DNA from: Amycolatopsis echigonensis
Lineage (GTDB): Bacteria; Actinomycetota; Actinomycetes; Mycobacteriales; Pseudonocardiaceae
Direction of reading: 5' to 3'
Length of the DNA: 64,000 nucleotides
NCBI RefSeq assembly: GCF_014174495.1
Contig: NZ_JACJHR010000003.1
Span: 1 to 64,000, forward strand
Made by a program: the position numbers and the translations under genes. Below the pieces are notes generated by a model. It saw nothing but the letters and a program-made list of their open reading frames with translations. It did not search any database and was not told where the DNA came from. Below are positions 59,391-64,000 of the stretch, in pieces (position 1 is the stretch's first letter; the number at the start of each line of letters is the position of its first letter).

Positions 59391-60515
59391 CTACGCGGCT
59401 GGCAACCGCACCGTCACCGCCAGTCCGCCACCGACCACCGGCTCCGCGGACACCGTCCCGCCGTGTGCCTGCACCGCCGCGCGCACGATCGACAATCCCA
59501 GCCCGGCACCGGAACGCGCCGTCCGGGCCACCCCTGCTCGGCGGAACGGCTGGAACAGTTCCGGCACCGCCGCCGGGTCCAGCAACCCGCCCGAAGAGCG
59601 CACCCGCAGCGTCGACCACTGCGCGCCCGGCTCGGTCGACACCTCGATCCAGCCGCCGTCGACGTTGTGCCGTACCGCGTTCTCGACCAGGTTCCCGGCA
59701 ATCCGTTCCAGCAACGCCGGATCCCCGATCGCGGGCGACGGTTGCATCGAGAAATCCGCGCGCAGGCCCCGTTGTTCAGCCTCGCCTCGCACCGCGGACC
59801 AGGCGCGTTCCACGAGCACCGTCAGGTCGACCAGTTCCCGCGTCGCGAGCCCGGCCCCGTCGGTTCTCGCCAGCAGCAGCAACGAATTCACCAGCTGGCC
59901 CGCCCGGTTCGTCGCGTCGAGGACCACCCCGGCCATCCGGCGGAACTCGGCCTCGTCGGCGTGTTCGTCGGACAGCGTGACGTCCAATTCCGTGCGGATC
60001 ACCGACAGCGGCGTGCGCAATTCGTGACTCGCGTTGGCCACGAAATGCCGCTGCGAATCGAACGCGTCCTGGAGCCGGTCGAGCATGGCGTCGAACGTCC
60101 GGGCCAGCTCGGCCAGTTCGTCGCGCGAGCGGATCTCGCCGATGCGCTCTCCCATCGACTCGATCGACAGCCGTTGCGCGGTCCCGGTGATCTCGCGCAG
60201 CGGCCGCAGCACCCGGGAGGTGAACGTCCAGGCCAGGATCGCCGCCGCCGCGACCACGAAGAAGAACGCCAGCGAGCCGAAGATCAGCACCCGGGTGACC
60301 GCGTGCGTGCGCAGGTGCTGCGCGAGCGTGGACGCGTCCACGTCGACGCCGTCGACCCGCACGATCGTGCCCGGCGGCATGTGCGGCACGGCGTCGACCG
60401 CGTCGCCGACGAGCGTCCAGGCCAGCCACAGCAGCAGCAACCCCGCCGCGGCGACCAGGACGGTCGCCAGGACGGTGACGCGCACCCGCAGGCTGCGGGC
60501 ACCGGGAAGCTTCAC
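59391..60515 (-). CDS. Sensor histidine kinase (OmpR-type system)
   Basis: 374-residue membrane kinase. Membrane helices at about 13-37 and 76-98 enclose a short 38-residue external loop (AVPHMPPGTIVRVDGVDVDASTLAQHLRTH). HAMP follows, then H-box FVANASHELRTPLSVIRTELDV (His164), N-box LLERIAGNLVENAVRHNVDGG, and GAGLGLSIVRAAVQAHGGTVSAEP. The first helix and loop are too small for a folded sensor, so it may sense within the membrane. GTG start overlaps the response-regulator stop. The 3' end abuts the antitoxin remnant. Confidence 0.93.
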   Translation of the reverse strand: MKLPGARSLRVRVTVLATVLVAAAGLLLLWLAWTLVGDAVDAVPHMPPGTIVRVDGVDVDASTLAQHLRTHAVTRVLIFGSLAFFFVVAAAAILAWTFTSRVLRPLREITGTAQRLSIESMGERIGEIRSRDELAELARTFDAMLDRLQDAFDSQRHFVANASHELRTPLSVIRTELDVTLSDEHADEAEFRRMAGVVLDATNRAGQLVNSLLLLARTDGAGLATRELVDLTVLVERAWSAVRGEAEQRGLRADFSMQPSPAIGDPALLERIAGNLVENAVRHNVDGGWIEVSTEPGAQWSTLRVRSSGGLLDPAAVPELFQPFRRAGVARTARSGAGLGLSIVRAAVQAHGGTVSAEPVVGGGLAVTVRLPAA

Positions 60516-61183
60516 TCGGAACCGGCGACCGACACCCGGTAGCCCGAGCCGACCACGGTCTCGATGATGCCCGGTTCGCCGAGCTTCTTGCGCAAGGTCA
60601 TCACGGTGACCCGGACCGTCGTGGTGAACGGATCGGCGTTCTCGTCCCAGACCCGTTCGAGCAGTTCTTCGCTGCTGACCACGGACCCGCCGGCGGACAG
60701 CAGCACCTCGAGCACACCGAACTCCTTGCGGGTCAGCTCGACCGGCCCGCTCGCGCGCCGCACGGTCCGCTTCGCCGGGTCCAGCTCGACGTCGCCCGCG
60801 GTGAGCAGCGGCGGCGCGGCGGGCGTCGCGCGGCGGCCCAGTGCCCGTACGCGCGCGACCAGCTCGGGGAAAGCGAACGGCTTGGCGAGATAGTCGTCCG
60901 CACCGAGGGACAGCCCGTCCACCCGGTCGGACACCGAACTGCTCGCGGTGAGCATGAGCACACGCGTCAGCTCGCCGGACGTCACGATCTCGCGGCACAG
61001 GTCGTCGCCGGACATCCCGGGCAGGTCGCGGTCGAGCAGCACCACGTCGTACCGTGTGACGGACGACTTCTCGTGCCCGTCGTCGCCCGTGAGCGCGATG
61101 TCGACGGCCATGCCCTCCCGCCGCAGCCCGCGGGCGATCGCGTCGGCCAACGGCTCTTCGTCTTCGACTACCAGAACTCGCAC
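60512..61183 (-). CDS. OmpR-family response regulator
   Basis: 223-residue regulator: receiver VRVLVVEDEEPLADAIARGL (Glu7, Asp8, Glu9), phospho-acceptor VVLLDRDLPGMSGDD (Asp51), VLMLTASSS, LAKPF; DNA-binding winged helix LTRKEFGVLEVLLSAGGSVVSSEELLERVWDENADPFTTTVRVTVMTLRKKLGEPGIIETVVGSGYRV. First gene of the two-gene operon; GTG start. Direct repeats just upstream suggest autoregulation. Similar two-component systems of unknown signal are frequent in actinomycetes. Confidence 0.93.
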   Translation of the reverse strand: MRVLVVEDEEPLADAIARGLRREGMAVDIALTGDDGHEKSSVTRYDVVLLDRDLPGMSGDDLCREIVTSGELTRVLMLTASSSVSDRVDGLSLGADDYLAKPFAFPELVARVRALGRRATPAAPPLLTAGDVELDPAKRTVRRASGPVELTRKEFGVLEVLLSAGGSVVSSEELLERVWDENADPFTTTVRVTVMTLRKKLGEPGIIETVVGSGYRVSVAGSE

Positions 61184-61204
61184 GAGACCACAATCCCATA
61201 GTTT

Positions 61205-61229
61205 CCTGAGAGCACCTGAGAGACCTGAG
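61205..61229. promoter_or_regulatory. Three CCTGAG direct repeats, probable regulator site
   Basis: CCTGAG at 61205-61210, 61215-61220 and 61224-61229, spaced 10 and 9 bp, 22-46 bp upstream of the response-regulator GTG. Direct repeats near one helical turn apart suit OmpR-family proteins. Confidence 0.6.
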
Positions 61230-61242
61230 TGGACACTCGGCA

Positions 61243-62727
61243 TCACCCCCACCGCAACGCGAACCACAGCCGCATTCGCGTTTCCGGATCCGCCAGCCGG
61301 ACGTTCAGCGCCCGTTCCACCTGTCCGATCCGGTGGCGCACGCTGTTGCGATGCACGCCGAGTTCGGCGGCGGTGCGGTCCCAGCTTCCGTGGTGCGCCA
61401 GCCAGGTCCGCAGGGTCGGCACCAGCTCTCGGCCGTGCGCGCGGTCCAGTTCCCGCAGCGGGGCCAGCAGGCGTTCGGCGAACGCGCCGGCCGCGGCGGG
61501 CGGGATCAGTTCGTCGAAGCCGAGCGGGTCGGCGCTGGCGGTCAGCGGACGGGCCAGTGCGCGGGCGCGGGCCAGCAGCAGTTCGGTTTCCGCGACGGCG
61601 GCGGGCAGGCCCGCGGCGGGGTGCGGCTGGCTGGCGACGACGAGCCAGCCGTGGTCGAGGAGGCCGTCCAGGTCGCCGAGCTCGCCGGCGATGGCGTAGA
61701 ACCGGGGGCCGGGCAGGACCTGGACCAGCGGGGTGTCGAGCCGGGCGCGCAGCCAGTCCGGCCGCCGGGCGAGTGCGTCCGGGCCGCGCCGGTGGGCGAC
61801 TCCGGCGACGAGCCGGGCCTCGTCGCTGCCGACGACTCCGGCGAGCGCGTCCGCGCCGGGACCGCCGAGCAGCAACGCGGTGGCCGCGGCGCCGAGTTCC
61901 GCGCTGTCCGATCCGGCACGGCCGACGAGCCCCAGCAGCGCCGCGCCGACGGCCAGGATCGCCCGGTCTCCGCTGTCGAACCGTTGCGCCCGGCCTACCA
62001 CGACCAGGTGCGCGGCGGTCGCCTGCGGATAGACCGGTTGCGCGACGACGTGCGTGCCGTCCGGCAATTCCGTCGAGGCGATGCGGATTCCGGAGCGCGA
62101 GCGCAGGGTCGCGAGCAATTCCGTGACCGGCGACGGCAGGGGTTGCGGCGCGTCGTAGCCCGCCGCCAGCACGTCCCCGGCGCTGACCATCGCGACCCAC
62201 CCGTGCAAGCGTCCGGCGAGCGCGGCGACCAACTCCCCCAGGCCGCCGCCCGCGGCTCGCGTCAACGCCTCGCGACCCTCCGCCAGCCGCCGCTCTTCGT
62301 GCCGTCCCGCCTCGGCCAGCGCGACCGCGACGGCGCGGTTGATCGCCAGAAACGGCGTCGCGGGCGGCACCACCAGCAGCGGCAGACCGTGCTCCGCACA
62401 GGCGTCACGCAACGAGGACGGCAGGGTTTCCGAGACCGTCGGGGTGAGGCCGAAGCCGAGCGCGGTGACGCCCGCGTCGCGCAGCCCCCGGACGTAGCGG
62501 TCGGCGTCCTTCGGCAGGTTCACGCCCGCGGTCAGCACGAGTTCGGCACCGACCAGATACGGCGCGGGGTCGGCCAGTTCGCTCACGTGCGCCCACCGCA
62601 CCGGCCGGTCCAGCGCGCCCGGGCGCAGCGTTTCGGGCACGACGTCGAGCGCCAGGTCCGGGTTGCCGGCGACGGTGCGTAGTGGAACTGTCACCTCCGC
62701 GGGCAACAGCACGTCCTGCTGGGTCAT
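61243..62727 (-). CDS. PucR family transcriptional regulator
   Basis: 494-residue PucR regulator with the N-terminal PucR_1 domain (ALDVVPETLRPGALDRPVRWAHVSELADPAPYLVGAELVLTAG...VTALGFGL), a middle GGDEF-like region and the C-terminal HTH_30 LVPTLRTWLAHHGSWDRTAAELGVHRNSVRHRIGQVERALNVRL. Divergent from the symporter gene (gap 106 bp), so it probably controls uptake of the transported compound. PucR relatives respond to purine-degradation products, amino acids or diamines. Confidence 0.9.
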   Translation of the reverse strand: MTQQDVLLPAEVTVPLRTVAGNPDLALDVVPETLRPGALDRPVRWAHVSELADPAPYLVGAELVLTAGVNLPKDADRYVRGLRDAGVTALGFGLTPTVSETLPSSLRDACAEHGLPLLVVPPATPFLAINRAVAVALAEAGRHEERRLAEGREALTRAAGGGLGELVAALAGRLHGWVAMVSAGDVLAAGYDAPQPLPSPVTELLATLRSRSGIRIASTELPDGTHVVAQPVYPQATAAHLVVVGRAQRFDSGDRAILAVGAALLGLVGRAGSDSAELGAAATALLLGGPGADALAGVVGSDEARLVAGVAHRRGPDALARRPDWLRARLDTPLVQVLPGPRFYAIAGELGDLDGLLDHGWLVVASQPHPAAGLPAAVAETELLLARARALARPLTASADPLGFDELIPPAAAGAFAERLLAPLRELDRAHGRELVPTLRTWLAHHGSWDRTAAELGVHRNSVRHRIGQVERALNVRLADPETRMRLWFALRWG

Positions 62728-62833
62728 TTAAACCAATCTTCGGCGAAGTCTTGGATACATCGTCCCATGCCGTCGCGAGGTCGCCCGACCCTACGGTGTC
62801 CCGCAAGTACCCACCCCGTTTCAAGGAGGACCC

Positions 62834-64000
62834 GTGGGCGGCGACTATGCGGTGATCGCGCTGTACATCGCGGGCATGATCGGGGTCGGCTGGATAGGCC
62901 TCCGGCTGGCCAAGACCAAATCCGACTACCTGGTCGCCGGACGGCGGCTCGGCTGGTTCATGTACTCCGGCACGATGTCGGCCGTCGTGCTCGGCGGCGC
63001 GTCGACCGTCGGCGGCGTGAAGCTCGGCTACACCTACGGCATTTCCGGCGCGTGGCTGGTGATCACCATCGGCGCCGGGATCCTCGTGCTGCACGCGGTG
63101 TTCGCGCGGCGGCTGGTGAAACTGCGCGTCTACACCGTCGGCGAGATGCTCGACCTGCGCTACGGCGGGCGCGCGAGCGCGGTGTCCGGCGTGGTGATGT
63201 GGGGCTACACGCTGATGCTCACCGTCACCTCGACGCTGGCGTTCGCGTCGATCTTCAAGGTGCTGTTCTCGATCCCCAGCTGGGCCGGGATCGCGATCGG
63301 CGGGTCGATCGTCGTGCTGTACTCGGTGCTCGGCGGCATGTGGTCGATCACGCTGACCGACATCGCGCAGTTCGTGATCAAGACGATCGGCATCCTGTTC
63401 GTCCTGCTGCCGGTCGCGCTCGTCTCGGCGGGCGGCTTCAGCGGGATGGCCGAGAAACTGGACGCGTCGTACTTCGAGTTCACCTCGATCGGCGGCGAGA
63501 CGATCCTGACCTACTTCCTGATCTACACGTTCGGGTTGCTGATCGGGCAGGACATCTGGCAGCGCGTGTTCACCGCGCGCACGCCGCGCGTCGCGACCGG
63601 CGGCGGCGTCATCTCCGGCGTGTACTGCCTCGTCTACGGCATCGCGGGCGCGCTGATCGGTACGGCGGCGAAGGTGCTGTACCCGGATCTCGGCAGCGCG
63701 CAGGACGCCTTCGCGACCATCGCCGAGCGCCTGCTGCCCACCGGTGTACGCGGTCTCGTGCTCGCCGCGGCACTGTCGGCGCTGATGTCGACTTCGAGCG
63801 GTGCGCTCATCGCGTGCGCCACCACGACGACTTCGGACCTGTTGCGCAAGGTCGGCCTTAAGAGTGGCGAAGTCTTGCGTAACCGAGTGACGACACTTGT
63901 GCTGGGCATCGTGGCCATCGGTATCGCAATGCTCGTGGACGACGTTGTCAACGCGCTCACCATCGCGTACGACATCCTCGTCGGCGGCCTGCTCGTCACG
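62834..64000 (+). CDS. Sodium:solute symporter (SSS family), 3' end beyond window
   Basis: Frame is open for 389 codons to the window edge, so partial. GTG start 4 nt after AAGGAGG. SSS/SSF fold: LYIAGMIGVGWIGLRLAKTKSDYLVAGRRLGWFMYSGTMSAVVLGGASTVGGVKLGYTYGISG, RRLVKLRVYTVGEMLDLRYG, YSVLGGMWSITLTDIAQFVIKTIG and the sodium-site-like AAALSALMSTSSGALIACATTTTSDL. At least nine membrane helices are visible. The substrate class cannot be told; linkage to a PucR regulator hints at a nitrogen compound. Confidence 0.9.
   Translation, partial: MGGDYAVIALYIAGMIGVGWIGLRLAKTKSDYLVAGRRLGWFMYSGTMSAVVLGGASTVGGVKLGYTYGISGAWLVITIGAGILVLHAVFARRLVKLRVYTVGEMLDLRYGGRASAVSGVVMWGYTLMLTVTSTLAFASIFKVLFSIPSWAGIAIGGSIVVLYSVLGGMWSITLTDIAQFVIKTIGILFVLLPVALVSAGGFSGMAEKLDASYFEFTSIGGETILTYFLIYTFGLLIGQDIWQRVFTARTPRVATGGGVISGVYCLVYGIAGALIGTAAKVLYPDLGSAQDAFATIAERLLPTGVRGLVLAAALSALMSTSSGALIACATTTTSDLLRKVGLKSGEVLRNRVTTLVLGIVAIGIAMLVDDVVNALTIAYDILVGGLLVT

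Overview
The window is about 72% GC by eye, uses many GTG starts and stop/start overlaps of the GTGA type, and codes on both strands. Gene content (HemQ coproheme route, Asp23/AmaP-type operon, LigC and LigD-polymerase repair proteins, F420/flavin LLM oxidoreductases, DUF3000 next to RNase D, PucR regulators, IdeR-like iron box, TCGAAC-N4-GTTCGA LexA boxes) points to a filamentous actinomycete of the Pseudonocardiaceae, most like Amycolatopsis. This is inferred from content; no search was run. I see no rRNA, tRNA, CRISPR, phage, integrase or insertion sequence.

Layout. 1-623: geneless, with a degenerate duplication. 0.6-4.1 kb: an Rv2578c-type radical SAM gene interrupted by an in-frame intein, under two LexA-like boxes, and soluble transhydrogenase sthA. 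4.1-10.0 kb: a four-gene, translationally coupled hydroxamate-type (NIS) siderophore operon (PLP decarboxylase, N-monooxygenase, IucA/IucC synthetase, glutamine-synthetase-like ligase) behind an iron box; it lacks the usual DesC acyltransferase. 10.1-17.4 kb: LLM oxidoreductase, DPP-IV-like peptidase, PPK2, ornithine aminotransferase rocD, a PAP2 phosphatase and ZapE. 17.4-20.7 kb: geneless 154-bp degenerate repeats, then an Asp23/AmaP-like envelope operon containing a 58-codon gene with a TTG start. 20.7-24.5 kb: LigC, a secreted alpha/beta-hydrolase lipoprotein without the usual Ser, an orphan perfect LexA box, and a TetR gene with its operator. 24.5-29.6 kb: DUF2630, thioredoxin, and proline catabolism (PRODH and P5C dehydrogenase) divergent from a PucR regulator. 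29.6-36.6 kb: mostly single genes, including LigD polymerase, a Ser/Thr kinase and MsrB, with two strong dispersed hairpin repeats.

36.7-40.6 kb is the most unusual region. Three TIGR04222-type membrane proteins (two with Cys/Gly/Ser tails, Cys at six-residue spacing) are coupled to a DUF692/MNIO multinuclear iron oxidase and a small SCO6045-like partner. This resembles a RiPP-like system that would modify the tail of a membrane protein rather than a free peptide.

41-49.4 kb: CoA-transferase, haem genes hemQ-hemY(G)-hemE, DUF3000, an orphan LuxR-type response regulator and RNase D. 49.4-53.7 kb: IclR regulator divergent from an opine-dehydrogenase/hydroxyacyl-CoA-dehydrogenase pair, with a short-chain-dehydrogenase remnant in the promoter gap, then a TPR protein. 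53.8-57.2 kb: fatty-acid beta-oxidation pair fadA-fadB. 57.3-64 kb: Tat-exported PHP phosphoesterase, a decayed VapBC-like toxin-antitoxin pair, an OmpR-type two-component system with a direct-repeat operator, and a second PucR regulator divergent from a sodium:solute symporter that runs off the window.

Functional links: rocD and PRODH/P5CDH all meet at glutamate semialdehyde/P5C; the siderophore operon is probably iron-repressed; LexA boxes mark part of the window as DNA-damage responsive.
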